Below are positions 1-8,622 of a DNA stretch of 64,000 nt, one piece after another. The position numbers were made by a program, and so were the translations under genes. The stretch spans positions 1 through 64,000 of the forward strand of contig JACRMT010000004.1 of the NCBI GenBank assembly GCA_016214855.1, read 5' to 3'. The DNA comes from Nitrospirota bacterium (GTDB lineage: Bacteria; Nitrospirota; Thermodesulfovibrionia; Thermodesulfovibrionales; UBA6898). Positions within the stretch are counted from its first letter, which is position 1, and each line of letters begins with the position of its first letter. The notes under the pieces were generated by a model. It did no database searches and was not told where the DNA came from. It saw only the letters and a program-made list of their open reading frames with translations.

Positions 1-2
1 TG

Positions 3-848
3 ACATCAGTATCCGGGCCAGTCAGTGGAGGTTCAGGCCAGACGATCACGATTAATAGTGTGGTAAAAAACCAGGGGATTGGAATGTCGCAGGGGTTCAG
101 TGGCGGGTATTATTTGTCGACTGACGCAAACATAACGACCAGCGATATATACGTGGGGGGATATTCACGAAGCGGACTGCTTGCCGGTGAGGAGTGGACA
201 GACACGCGCAGTGTACAATTACCGACGAACCTGGCCTCGGGCGTGTATTACATTGGAGCGATAGCAGACTCTGCAGGAGTAGTGCAGGAGTCAAACGAGA
301 CGAACAATTCTCTTGCGGGCAACCAGATAACGATTGCAATGCCAGCAACAGCAGGGCCGAACAGTCCGACAGTTGCTGCCAATAATGCAACCTTAGGCAC
401 GGTAGCCTGGACCAATCCTGCAAATGTATATACCTCGAATAATGTGTATGCAACAGCCGTCTTGGGCAATAACATAAAATCCCAGTATCTTCTTGTGTCA
501 GGGTTTAATTTTGCGATACCTGCTGGCTCAACCATTAGTGGCATTGTCGTTTCAGTAGAGCGTAAAGAGGGAATGGCAGCATTTATTGGAATAAAGGACA
601 ACAGCCTCAGGATCGTGAAGGGCGGGGTAATAACCGGAACAGAGCATGCTGTTACAACACTCTGGGGCAGCACAGAGACTATGGTAATGTATGGTTCATC
701 TACGGATCTTTGGGATACTGCCTGGACAGAGGCAGACATCAACAATCCCAACTTCGGTGTTGCCATATCAGCAAAAGGTAGTGGCACACAGGGAACGGAT
801 ACAGCATCCATAGACAATGTGATGATCACTGTGTACTATACGCATTGA
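3..848 (+). CDS. Secreted CARDB-domain surface protein (5' end outside window)
   Basis: The frame is open from the first bases of the window, so the true start lies upstream; 281 residues are visible. The first ~110 residues look like a CARDB (cell-adhesion-related) beta-sandwich: 'NQGIGMSQGF', 'YYLSTDANIT' and 'VQESNETNNS' are typical family patterns. After a short linker rich in Ala, Pro and Asn comes a second beta-rich module ending 'SIDNVMITVYYTH', of a kind often repeated in large extracellular bacterial proteins. Low Cys and high Ser/Thr/Asn fit export. It is probably the tail of a much longer adhesin or cell-surface protein; its ligand cannot be told. No anchor is visible at the C-terminus. 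Confidence 0.75.
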   Translation, partial: TSVSGPVSGGSGQTITINSVVKNQGIGMSQGFSGGYYLSTDANITTSDIYVGGYSRSGLLAGEEWTDTRSVQLPTNLASGVYYIGAIADSAGVVQESNETNNSLAGNQITIAMPATAGPNSPTVAANNATLGTVAWTNPANVYTSNNVYATAVLGNNIKSQYLLVSGFNFAIPAGSTISGIVVSVERKEGMAAFIGIKDNSLRIVKGGVITGTEHAVTTLWGSTETMVMYGSSTDLWDTAWTEADINNPNFGVAISAKGSGTQGTDTASIDNVMITVYYTH

Positions 849-850
849 AA

Positions 851-988
851 GTGGTAAATGTAACTATACCGGAGGGAACGACGGCGAAGCACAACGCAGC
901 CGGAAGCTATGCGAGTTCCACTGCAGTGTCTTGGAGCGGAACAACCAGTTCCCGGTCCGGTTTGGTGGTCGTTTCCCTGCAGCCGTAG
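851..988 (+). pseudogene. Fragment of an extracellular protein domain
   Basis: Directly after the stop of the CARDB protein, another frame reads 45 residues and ends in TAG. It contains 'GSYASSTAVSWSGTTSSRSG' and closes with 'VVSLQP', which looks like the C-terminal strand pattern of a secreted beta-sandwich module. There is no convincing start codon or ribosome binding site. It is best read as the leftover 3' end of a longer surface-protein gene that was truncated or shifted out of frame relative to the upstream ORF. Confidence 0.4.
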
Positions 989-1026
989 AATCGATAGCCG
1001 AGCAGGAAGGTGGCGCAAAGAGGAAA

Positions 1027-1050
1027 GGGGGGCGATTGGCCCCCCTTCTT
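1027..1050 (+). terminator. Rho-independent terminator
   Basis: Six G (1027-1032), a seven-base spacer and six C (1040-1045) form a very stable hairpin followed by TTCTTTTCTT. It lies downstream of the surface-protein gene and its fragment and ends that transcript. Confidence 0.85.
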
Positions 1051-1149
1051 TTCTTCAGATTTTTTCTTCTTGCTTTCCTGTTCATTTTGCTCTAAGGTCT
1101 AATCATAGATTCCCTTATAAATGTGACTAACAGGAAAGGTGGTAAAAGT

Positions 1150-1335
1150 ATGACACTTAAAGATGTTAAGGAAAAAGCCCAAGATCATGGCATAAAGACC
1201 GGCAGGATGAAGAAGGACGAGATCATCCGGGCCATCCAGAGAGCAGAGGGTAACTTCGACTGTTTCGGTTCAGCCGGAGCAGGGCACTGCACTCAGCAGG
1301 AATGCCTCTGGCGGAAGGACTGCCTGAACTGCTGA
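1150..1335 (+). CDS. Small SAP/Rho-N-like protein with C-terminal Cys cluster
   Basis: 61 residues. The ATG at 1150 is preferred over GTG at 1123 because AGGAAAGGTGG lies at a proper distance upstream and the domain starts here. Residues 1-35 (MTLKDVKEKA...MKKDEIIRAIQ) form a SAP or Rho-N-type helix-extended-helix, a nucleic-acid-binding fold. The remainder, 'NFDCFGSAGAGHC' and 'CLWRKDCLNC', has five cysteines and may bind a metal. Small proteins of this form occur in anaerobic Deltaproteobacteria and Nitrospirota. It is monocistronic, flanked by the terminator and a gene-poor stretch. The role is unknown; RNA or DNA binding is inferred. Confidence 0.7.
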   Translation: MTLKDVKEKAQDHGIKTGRMKKDEIIRAIQRAEGNFDCFGSAGAGHCTQQECLWRKDCLNC

Positions 1336-1639
1336 AGGTCTGCAGGCCGCTTTGATTCCAAGTTCCTTCGCACGTTCTTCTATCAGCAGTTGCAGAGTAT
1401 CCTTGCAGTTCTGGGAGAAATGCATGCCCGCCGGCCCCTTCATTTTTGCAGCTTGCAGCTGTTGATGCTGCAGTGCTTTCCGTCAGCCGAACGAGCCTGT
1501 TCCTATGGGGTCATTGAGCAGCCTTTGACGGAATGTCGCTTTCATTTGTTCACGTGATATAATACCCGAAATCAAAAAGCATGAAATGGGGCTGGATTGT
1601 CATTTTTCTGCTCCTTTCTTTGCAATATTGGGAGGATAT
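1336..1639 (+). other. Gene-poor region with possible minus-strand remnant and galT promoter
   Basis: About 300 bases with no convincing plus-strand gene. On the minus strand, 1482 to 1336 reads as a coherent peptide (contains 'KMKGPAGMHFSQNC' and 'LLIEERAKELGIKAACR') that runs on antisense into the SAP gene; it has no clear ribosome binding site and may be a gene remnant. On the plus strand, TGATATAAT (1555-1563) is an extended -10 box likely to drive galT, giving a leader of roughly 70 nt. Confidence 0.35.
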
Positions 1640-2635
1640 ATGCCTGAACTGAGAAAAGATCCCATTGTAGGCAGGTGGGTTATCATATCGATCGAGCGGG
1701 GGAAAAGACCGACGGATTTCCTTTCTGCTTCGCAGAGAAAAAAAGGCGGGTTCTGTCCTTTCTGTCCGGGCAATGAATATACGACACCGCCTGAGATCAT
1801 GGCCTTCAGACCGCCCGGTTCTCCTGCCAATAGTCCTGACTGGACACTGCGGGTAATGCCTAACAAATTTCCTGCGCTCCAGATCTATGGCGACCTGAAC
1901 AAATCAGGCGAAGGCATATTCGACAAGATGAACGGTGTCGGCGCCCATGAGGTCATTGTTGAATCTCCTGATCACAGCCACTCCCTTGCGACCATGTCGC
2001 AGAAGGCCGTGGAGGACGTTCTCTGGGCGGCATTTCTCAGATTATCTGACCTGAAAAAGGACCAACGGTTCAAATACGGACTGGTCTTCAAGAATGAGGG
2101 AGAGGTTGCCGGAGCATCGCTTGAACATACCCATACACAGCTCATCGCCCTTCCGATCGTGCCGAAGCTGGTCAAGGAAGAGCTTGACGCTGCACGTCAG
2201 CACTACGAGTTCAAGGAGCGTTGCATTTTCTGCGACGTTATCAGTCAGGAGCTGTCAGACGGAAAACGCGTTATCTACGAAAATGCCAAATATGTGGCGC
2301 TTGCGCCCTTTGCGCCCAGAGCGCCCTTTGAAACATGGATCCTGCCGAAGCGGCATGAGTCCACATTCAGCCCGGCTGACAAGAACTATGGCGATCTTGC
2401 CGAGATCCTCCAGCGGATCCTGCGCCAGATGGACAGGATTCTGGATGCGCCTCCGTACAATTTCGTTATCCACACGTCACCGTTCTATGATGAGGTGAAT
2501 GACTATTACCACTGGCATATCGAGCTGGTGCCGAAGCTCACCAAAATCGCAGGCTTTGAATGGGGGTCGGGTTTTTATATCAATCCGACACCTCCTGAGG
2601 AATCGGCCAAGTTCATGCGTGAGGCCAGGATTTGA
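1640..2635 (+). CDS. galT: Galactose-1-phosphate uridylyltransferase
   Basis: 331 residues from ATG 1640, chosen because GGGAGGA lies just upstream and the family begins 'PELRKDPIVGRWVIIS'; the longer ATG at 1586 adds an unrelated stretch. GalT (HIT superfamily) exchanges UMP between UDP-sugar and hexose-1-phosphate in the Leloir pathway. Visible are the zinc-type 'FCPFCPGNE', the His-rich 'ASLEHTHTQLIALP', and the C-terminal 'YYHWHIELVPKL'. The TTG start of glgA overlaps its stop by 4 nt, so the two are translationally coupled. In such galT-glgA pairs the enzyme may feed nucleotide-sugar or glycogen metabolism rather than galactose use; a related ADP-sugar specificity is possible. Confidence 0.9.
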   Translation: MPELRKDPIVGRWVIISIERGKRPTDFLSASQRKKGGFCPFCPGNEYTTPPEIMAFRPPGSPANSPDWTLRVMPNKFPALQIYGDLNKSGEGIFDKMNGVGAHEVIVESPDHSHSLATMSQKAVEDVLWAAFLRLSDLKKDQRFKYGLVFKNEGEVAGASLEHTHTQLIALPIVPKLVKEELDAARQHYEFKERCIFCDVISQELSDGKRVIYENAKYVALAPFAPRAPFETWILPKRHESTFSPADKNYGDLAEILQRILRQMDRILDAPPYNFVIHTSPFYDEVNDYYHWHIELVPKLTKIAGFEWGSGFYINPTPPEESAKFMREARI

Positions 2636-4083
2636 ATATTCTCATTGCCTGTTCTGAGGCTGTGCCCTATGCAAAGACAGGGGGGCTTGCTGATGTAACA
2701 GGTGCCCTTGTCAGGGAGTTTCGCACGAGAAAGCATAAGGCATCGCTTATCCTTCCGCTGTACGCGTCGGTCAGGGAGAAGTTCAGTCTGCAGAAGACCG
2801 GGAAAACGATCAGGGTCCCTATGGGCAACTTTAGCCTTGAGGGTGCGATCTACACCACCGGGAAGAGTAAGGTGCCTGAGGCATATTTTATCGAATGCAA
2901 TCAGCTTTTCGACAGGCCCGAGCTGTATGGGACAGCGTACGGCGAGTATGGGGATAATGCCGTCAGGTTCATCTTCTTCTGCCGCGCAGTATTCGAAACA
3001 TGCATAGCCCTGGATATTCGTCCTGACATCATTCACTGCAATGACTGGCAGACTGGCCTGATACCGCTGTATCTCAGATCCCTTTACGCTCATCACCGGC
3101 AGTTCAGCAGTACCGCAACGCTTTTCACCGTGCATAACCTCGGGTATCAGGGCAATTTTGAGGCTGCCAATCTGGCTTTTACCGGACTGGGCTGGGACTA
3201 TTTCGTGCCTGAGCGGCTTGAGTTCTACGGTACGCTCAGTCTGATGAAGGCAGGGCTGCTGTATGCTGATCTGCTCAATACGGTCAGCGAGACCTACAGC
3301 CGGGAGATCCTTGGTCCTGAACACGGAAGCAGCATGGACGGGCTGCTGCTCAAAAGAAGGCAGGACCTTTTCGGCGTCATCAATGGCATTGACGATCAGG
3401 AATGGGATCCGCAGCAGGATGCATTGCTCCCTTCACCATACAGTGTAAAGGACCTGAAGGGCAAGGCAGTATGCAGGGAACGGCTGATCGGGCTGGTCGG
3501 CTTTAAGAACCGGAGAGCTCCGATCGTCAGTATCGTGAGCAGGCTTTCATTTCAGAAGGGACTGGATATCGTAATTCAGGCGGTCGACGAACTTGTCAGG
3601 CTCGGAGCGAATCTCCTGGTGCTTGGCAGGGGAGAGGAGATCTACCAGTCTGCGCTGGCAGCCAAGGCTGAGGAGCACAGGGGAAAGGTCTATCTGAAGA
3701 TCGGGTTCGAAGAAGCCTTTGCACATCTTATCTATGCCGGGTCTGATTTTTTTCTAATGCCCTCGCGGTATGAGCCGTGCGGCATTGGTCAGCTTATTGC
3801 CATGAAATACGGCACCATTCCGATCGTCAGAAAGACCGGCGGTCTTGCAGACACGGTGGATGACTATGATCATCTTGCCGGCAGAGGAACAGGGTTTCTC
3901 TTCGAGGAATACGCGTCACGTGCGTTGCTTGAGGCTTCCAAGAGGGCGTTCTGCGTTTATGCTGACAAAAAGAGGATGCAGGAGCTGATCCGCCGGGCCA
4001 TGGAAGAGAATTTCTCCTGGGAGAAGGCCGCAGAAGCCTACCTTGACCTGTACCGCAGGGCAGGAGAAAAAAGGCCGGCATGA
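2632..4083 (+). CDS. glgA: Glycogen/starch synthase (GT5)
   Basis: 483 residues, TTG start overlapping the galT stop (TTGA). Transfers glucosyl units from ADP-glucose (or UDP-glucose) to a growing alpha-1,4-glucan in the cytoplasm. The N-terminal 'SEAVPYAKTGGLADV' carries the KTGGL nucleotide-sugar loop, 'HCNDWQTGLIPLYL' and 'TVHNLGYQG' are GT5 signatures, and the C-terminal half has 'SRLSFQKGLD', 'PSRYEPCGIGQL' and the second 'KTGGLADTV'. Length is normal for the family. The stop overlaps the start of the following sensor-kinase gene (ATGA), an unusual direct coupling of a polysaccharide enzyme to a signalling gene. Confidence 0.93.
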   Translation: MNILIACSEAVPYAKTGGLADVTGALVREFRTRKHKASLILPLYASVREKFSLQKTGKTIRVPMGNFSLEGAIYTTGKSKVPEAYFIECNQLFDRPELYGTAYGEYGDNAVRFIFFCRAVFETCIALDIRPDIIHCNDWQTGLIPLYLRSLYAHHRQFSSTATLFTVHNLGYQGNFEAANLAFTGLGWDYFVPERLEFYGTLSLMKAGLLYADLLNTVSETYSREILGPEHGSSMDGLLLKRRQDLFGVINGIDDQEWDPQQDALLPSPYSVKDLKGKAVCRERLIGLVGFKNRRAPIVSIVSRLSFQKGLDIVIQAVDELVRLGANLLVLGRGEEIYQSALAAKAEEHRGKVYLKIGFEEAFAHLIYAGSDFFLMPSRYEPCGIGQLIAMKYGTIPIVRKTGGLADTVDDYDHLAGRGTGFLFEEYASRALLEASKRAFCVYADKKRMQELIRRAMEENFSWEKAAEAYLDLYRRAGEKRPA

Positions 4084-7000
4084 CACTAAGAACCAGAATT
4101 ACCGTCATGCTCTCAGTTTTCCTTGTCGCGATCGCGATCCTTGGTTTCGGAACGATCCTGATCTTTGAGAGCCTGAGCAGGCATCTGGGTACACTCAGAA
4201 TGGTGAGCGCGGAAAGCAAAATGATCAGCGATCTTGACCGCAATATCGCTGATTTTGTCGAAGATGTAAGGGACTGGGGCCTTACCGGAGAGGTAAGATT
4301 CAAAAGGCAGTTTGCGAACCGTCTTGCTGATGTATACAAGGATTTTGGGACGCTCAGCGTCCAGGCCGAGCATCAGGAAGAGATCCTGAAGCTCTCCGAT
4401 AAATTCTATGAGGTTCTCAGCCATGCAATAATCATCATTGATAAGCGGGAGCCTGTGGGAGATCCCGAGGTTGCCGTCCTGATCCGCAAAATGGAGACCC
4501 TCACCCTCGAAATAGTCTCAGGCATCGATATGATACAGGAAGCCACGGTAAAAGCAGTTGTTGACGTCGCACAGACGGGCGAAAAGACCAAGAGAAGAAT
4601 GATCATATACCACTTTACTCTTATAGGACTGGTCTCCGTTATCGCATTTATCCTTATTATCAGCATCCGCAAGGCCATAGCATCTCCTTTCAACGAGCTG
4701 CTTAAGGCAACGGCCAAGATCAGCGCCGGAGACCTTTCCTACCGGATCAGGATGGACCGCTCTGATGAGTTCGGCGTTGTTGCTGCACGATTTGATGATA
4801 TGGTGTCTGACCTTGAATCGTCGAGTACCAAACTGGGGCGAAAACTGAACGAGACAGAGCTGCTTCTTGACGTAGCGCGTATCGCCGGCGCTACGCTTGA
4901 AAGAAAAACGGTCTTTGCTCAAATGGCACAGATGCTTGCCGTAAAGCTTAACTACGGCACCTGTTCAATTTATATGCTTTCCCCTGAACAGAAGGTCTTT
5001 TACCGCGAAGCATCGAATGATCCCGGTGATGGAATTCATGAACTGCGCATCTCGCTGGGCAATCGCCTGGTGCAGCAGATCCTTGCATCTCATGAGCCGT
5101 TCACGATCAGATCTCTTTCAGAACTTTTAGCTGATGACAGCCATGCCGGTACAGATGAGAGCGGGCTGGTCATACCCATAACGCGCGATGAGAACTGCAT
5201 CGGCCTGCTCGTCATCATGAACCGGAAGGAACATGTCTTTTCCGATGACGAGATCAACACCCTCCGGATCGTTTCCCTGAGTATCGGGTCTGTTATGCGG
5301 AATGCCGAGCTCTACGATGCGGCAAAGGTCCAGATCCTGAAAATGACCGTTCTCTTTGACATCAGCAGGGCGATAACGTCACTCCTGGATTCGGATCGGC
5401 TGTTGAGAAAGATCACCGAAGAGATGTCCCGACTGGTCTCTTCGCGGGGCTGCATCATCCGTCTGCTGGAGGGCGGCAAGCTGAAGATCAGGTCTTCCTA
5501 TGGTCTGCAGAAGGAGCTTGAGCCGCAGCTCGAATTGGCCCTTGGCGAGGGCATTGCAGGATGGGTCGCAGAACATAATGAAGCGATGCTTGTTGAGGAT
5601 GCAAAGAATATATCGGTAAATATGAAAATACCGGGTATCGATATCAAGACAGCCATATGCGTTCCTCTGAAAGTGGGCAGTACCGTGATCGGCACCCTCA
5701 GTCTTTATGACAAGGTTGACAGCGAGGGAAGGCAGATCCCCTTCACAGCCGATGATCTGAACACGGTAGAAGGCTTTGCCTCCATAGCATCCATCGCCAT
5801 AGAAAAGGCAAGAATATTTGAGAATGAAATAGAACGGCAGAAGCATGTGCTTGAAGAAAAAAAGCGGCTTAACATACTGTTCGACAGTGTTCAGGGCGGG
5901 ATCATCACGCTTGACAGGGATTTTACGGTCACCTCGGCAAACAGATTTGTTGAGGAGTGGATAGGTCTTTCGGGTGATGATCTTGTCGGCAAGGACAGTC
6001 AGCAGATATTCCACGATAAAATAGGCATCTGTCCTCACTGTGCAGCGAAGGCCACCTTTGAGACGGGCGAGATCAATACCATTACGCAGTCGCGAAATGT
6101 CAATTATGCAGAGCTTACGGCATATCCCATACGCAACGAAGCGGGTGAAGTAGGCGAGTGTGTTGTATTTATCATGGATATCACCGAGAGGATCCTGTAT
6201 CAGGAGGAGACGCTGAGCCTGTACCGTGAGGTGATCCAGACCAAGGAATACCTTGAGAGCATCATTGACAACTCTGCTGATGCTATCGTTACCAGTGATC
6301 TTGCAGGACTGGTAACCTCATGGAATGTCGGCGCTGAGAGGACCTTTGGCTTTTCCGGGCAGGAGGTGATGGGCAAGTTTCTGCCTTTCGTGCCTGATTT
6401 TATGGTCGAAAAAGAAAAAGACCATATCGAGAAACTGAAGCAGGGAGAAGTGCTCAAGGATATAGAAACACTGAGGAAGAGAAAGGACGGGGCTGTTATC
6501 GAGGTCAGCCTGACCCTTTCACCGATCAAGGATGCTGCGGGAGAGGTGATCGGTATCTGCGGCATATCACGGGACATCTCTGAGAAGAAGCGGGTAGAAA
6601 AGGAACTGATCAGGAGAAATCAGGAGATGTCGCGGCTCTTCTTCATCTCCACGGCGATGCGCAGCACGCTTGAACTCGACAAGCTTCTTAGGATGGTCCT
6701 GACTGCGGTGACCATGAGCGACGGCATGGGATTCAACCGGGCCATTCTGTTCCTTGTCGACGATCAGAAGAACGTGATCAAAGGCGTTATGGGGGTAGGG
6801 CCTGCTACGCCGGAGGAGGCCTGGAAGGTCTGGGACGATCTCTCGCTTAAGCACAAGACGCTGGATGAGATCATGCAGGATATTATTGCGAGTCCTGTGC
6901 GCAGGGACTCGTTCCTGGAGCGCCTTAGCCTGGGTATTGAATTATCTCTTGAGGAAAACACCATACTGACGCGTTCCGTGAAGGACAAGCTGCCGTTCAA

Positions 7001-8270
7001 TGTGCTTGATGTGAAGCAGGAAGCACTTGCGGATCCTGTTCTTATTCAGCAGTTGGGAACCCAGGCGTATGCTGTGGTCCCGCTCATCTCCCGCGATAAG
7101 GTAATCGGCCTGATCTGGGTCGACAACTACTTCAACCGAAAAGCGGTTACCAACGAGGACATGCAGTTCCTTGCGAGTTTTTCGAACCAGATCGCATCCG
7201 CCATTGAGAGTGCCCGTCTTTACGAGCAGATGACCCTTGCCGAGCAGCAGCTTGAGAATATCTTTGAATCCATGTCCGACATGGTCTATTTCAACAGCAA
7301 CGATTATGTGATTAAGAGGGTTAACAAGGCCGTAATGAACAGGCTGGGGCTCCCTGCTGAACAGATCCTCGGCAGGAAGTGTTATGAGCTGTTCCATGGA
7401 ACGAATGAACCCCTTGGGAAGTGCCCCCATCATAAGACCGTGAACACCATGAAGGCCTATGTAGAGGAACTCGATGAGCCGCACCTTGGCGGAACATTCC
7501 TTACCTCAAGTTCTCCTATCTTTGATACGAGCGGCGAGTTCATCGGCTCCGTGCACGTTGTCCGTGATATTTCCGAGCTGAAGCAGCTGCAGAAAAAAGT
7601 GGGCATGTCGGAAAAAATGGCAGCGCTGGGCGAGGTTGCTGCCAGGGTTGCTCATGAGATCAGGAACCCTCTGGTCTCTGTCGGAGGGTTTGCGAAGCGG
7701 CTGGAGAAAAAGCTTGACGGAAACCTCAAAGAGTATGCCGGGATCATTGTTAAGGAGGTATCACGCCTTGAAGGCATTCTCCGGGAGATCCTCGGTTATG
7801 TGAAAGAGGTGAGACTTGCCCGGGAGCAGGTGAACATGAATGATATCGTCGAGGAGATCGTCCGCCTGATGCAGTCAGATATTAATGAGCGCGGGATCGT
7901 GCTGCAGAAGGAGTATCAGCCTGTGCCGGATGTCTTCGTTGATCCGGACAGGACCAAGGAAGCGATTGTGAACATTATCAACAATGCAATTCAGGCCCTC
8001 CAGGGCACGGGAACGATATCCGTGAAGACCTATGCTGAGGCAGATGATGTTGTCCTTGAGGTGCGCGACACGGGCAGGGGCATACCCGCAGCCGACATGA
8101 ACTCCATCTTTAACCCTTTCTTTACGACAAAGGCGTCAGGCACCGGTCTCGGACTGGCGATTACGCACAAGATCATCCAGGAACATAATGGACGGATAGA
8201 GGTTGAGAGCGAAGTTGATCACGGTACTGTTTTTAGAGTTTATATACCGACAAAGGAGGCAGAAGCATGA
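4080..8270 (+). CDS. Large multi-sensor histidine kinase (HAMP-GAF-GAF-PAS-PAS-GAF-PAS-HisKA)
   Basis: 1396 residues. Membrane segments at about 8-29 and 172-196 flank a ~140-residue extracytoplasmic helical sensor; a HAMP domain (~198-250) follows. Then come GAF (~262-410), GAF (~420-580), PAS (~595-710), PAS (~720-845), GAF (~855-1040) and PAS (~1045-1170). The kinase core has the phospho-acceptor His1192 in 'VAHEIRNPLVSVGGF', an N box ('IVNIINNAIQAL'), G1 ('DTGRGIP') and G2 ('GTGLGLAITHKI'). The second PAS-like region has Cys pairs ('ICPHCA') and the last 'GKCPHHK', so metal or redox sensing is possible. It overlaps glgA and the receiver gene by ATGA on both sides, so the receiver is its likely partner. 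Confidence 0.9.
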   Translation: MTLRTRITVMLSVFLVAIAILGFGTILIFESLSRHLGTLRMVSAESKMISDLDRNIADFVEDVRDWGLTGEVRFKRQFANRLADVYKDFGTLSVQAEHQEEILKLSDKFYEVLSHAIIIIDKREPVGDPEVAVLIRKMETLTLEIVSGIDMIQEATVKAVVDVAQTGEKTKRRMIIYHFTLIGLVSVIAFILIISIRKAIASPFNELLKATAKISAGDLSYRIRMDRSDEFGVVAARFDDMVSDLESSSTKLGRKLNETELLLDVARIAGATLERKTVFAQMAQMLAVKLNYGTCSIYMLSPEQKVFYREASNDPGDGIHELRISLGNRLVQQILASHEPFTIRSLSELLADDSHAGTDESGLVIPITRDENCIGLLVIMNRKEHVFSDDEINTLRIVSLSIGSVMRNAELYDAAKVQILKMTVLFDISRAITSLLDSDRLLRKITEEMSRLVSSRGCIIRLLEGGKLKIRSSYGLQKELEPQLELALGEGIAGWVAEHNEAMLVEDAKNISVNMKIPGIDIKTAICVPLKVGSTVIGTLSLYDKVDSEGRQIPFTADDLNTVEGFASIASIAIEKARIFENEIERQKHVLEEKKRLNILFDSVQGGIITLDRDFTVTSANRFVEEWIGLSGDDLVGKDSQQIFHDKIGICPHCAAKATFETGEINTITQSRNVNYAELTAYPIRNEAGEVGECVVFIMDITERILYQEETLSLYREVIQTKEYLESIIDNSADAIVTSDLAGLVTSWNVGAERTFGFSGQEVMGKFLPFVPDFMVEKEKDHIEKLKQGEVLKDIETLRKRKDGAVIEVSLTLSPIKDAAGEVIGICGISRDISEKKRVEKELIRRNQEMSRLFFISTAMRSTLELDKLLRMVLTAVTMSDGMGFNRAILFLVDDQKNVIKGVMGVGPATPEEAWKVWDDLSLKHKTLDEIMQDIIASPVRRDSFLERLSLGIELSLEENTILTRSVKDKLPFNVLDVKQEALADPVLIQQLGTQAYAVVPLISRDKVIGLIWVDNYFNRKAVTNEDMQFLASFSNQIASAIESARLYEQMTLAEQQLENIFESMSDMVYFNSNDYVIKRVNKAVMNRLGLPAEQILGRKCYELFHGTNEPLGKCPHHKTVNTMKAYVEELDEPHLGGTFLTSSSPIFDTSGEFIGSVHVVRDISELKQLQKKVGMSEKMAALGEVAARVAHEIRNPLVSVGGFAKRLEKKLDGNLKEYAGIIVKEVSRLEGILREILGYVKEVRLAREQVNMNDIVEEIVRLMQSDINERGIVLQKEYQPVPDVFVDPDRTKEAIVNIINNAIQALQGTGTISVKTYAEADDVVLEVRDTGRGIPAADMNSIFNPFFTTKASGTGLGLAITHKIIQEHNGRIEVESEVDHGTVFRVYIPTKEAEA

Positions 8271-8617
8271 AAATTCTTATTGTTGATGATGACCTGAGCA
8301 TCCTCAGACTCTACCAGGAGGAACTTGAGGAGGAGGGATACCAGATCGTCACTGCCGCAACCGGCAAGGAAGGTCTGGCAAAATTCGAGGCAGAGGAGTT
8401 CGATCTGGTGACGCTCGATATTCACCTCCCCGATATTGACGGCATCAAACTGCTCAGGCAGATGAAGGAGAAGAAGCCGAGAATGCCGATCATTATGTCG
8501 ACGGCCTATGATTACCGCGATGATTTTTCGGTCTGGGCATCAGAGGCATACCTTGTCAAGTCTGCGGACCTTACCGAGATGAAGGCGACGATCAAGAAAC
8601 TCGCAGGAAAGGAATAA
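8267..8617 (+). CDS. Single-domain response regulator (receiver only)
   Basis: 116 residues, ATG overlapping the kinase stop. A complete CheY-like receiver: acidic pocket 'IVDDD', phospho-acceptor Asp in 'VTLDIHLPDIDG', conserved Thr/Ser in 'IIMSTAYD' and Lys in 'YLVKSADL'. There is no output domain, so it must pass phosphate on or act by protein contact. The overlap makes it the probable cognate partner of the preceding multi-sensor kinase. The next gene starts 5 nt downstream and is probably co-transcribed. Confidence 0.9.
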   Translation: MKILIVDDDLSILRLYQEELEEEGYQIVTAATGKEGLAKFEAEEFDLVTLDIHLPDIDGIKLLRQMKEKKPRMPIIMSTAYDYRDDFSVWASEAYLVKSADLTEMKATIKKLAGKE

Positions 8618-8622
8618 CGGCA

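Noticed and set aside
97-829. Long minus-strand open frames antisense to the surface protein
   Set aside because: They are shadows of the CARDB gene; no ribosome binding site and no recognisable protein pattern.
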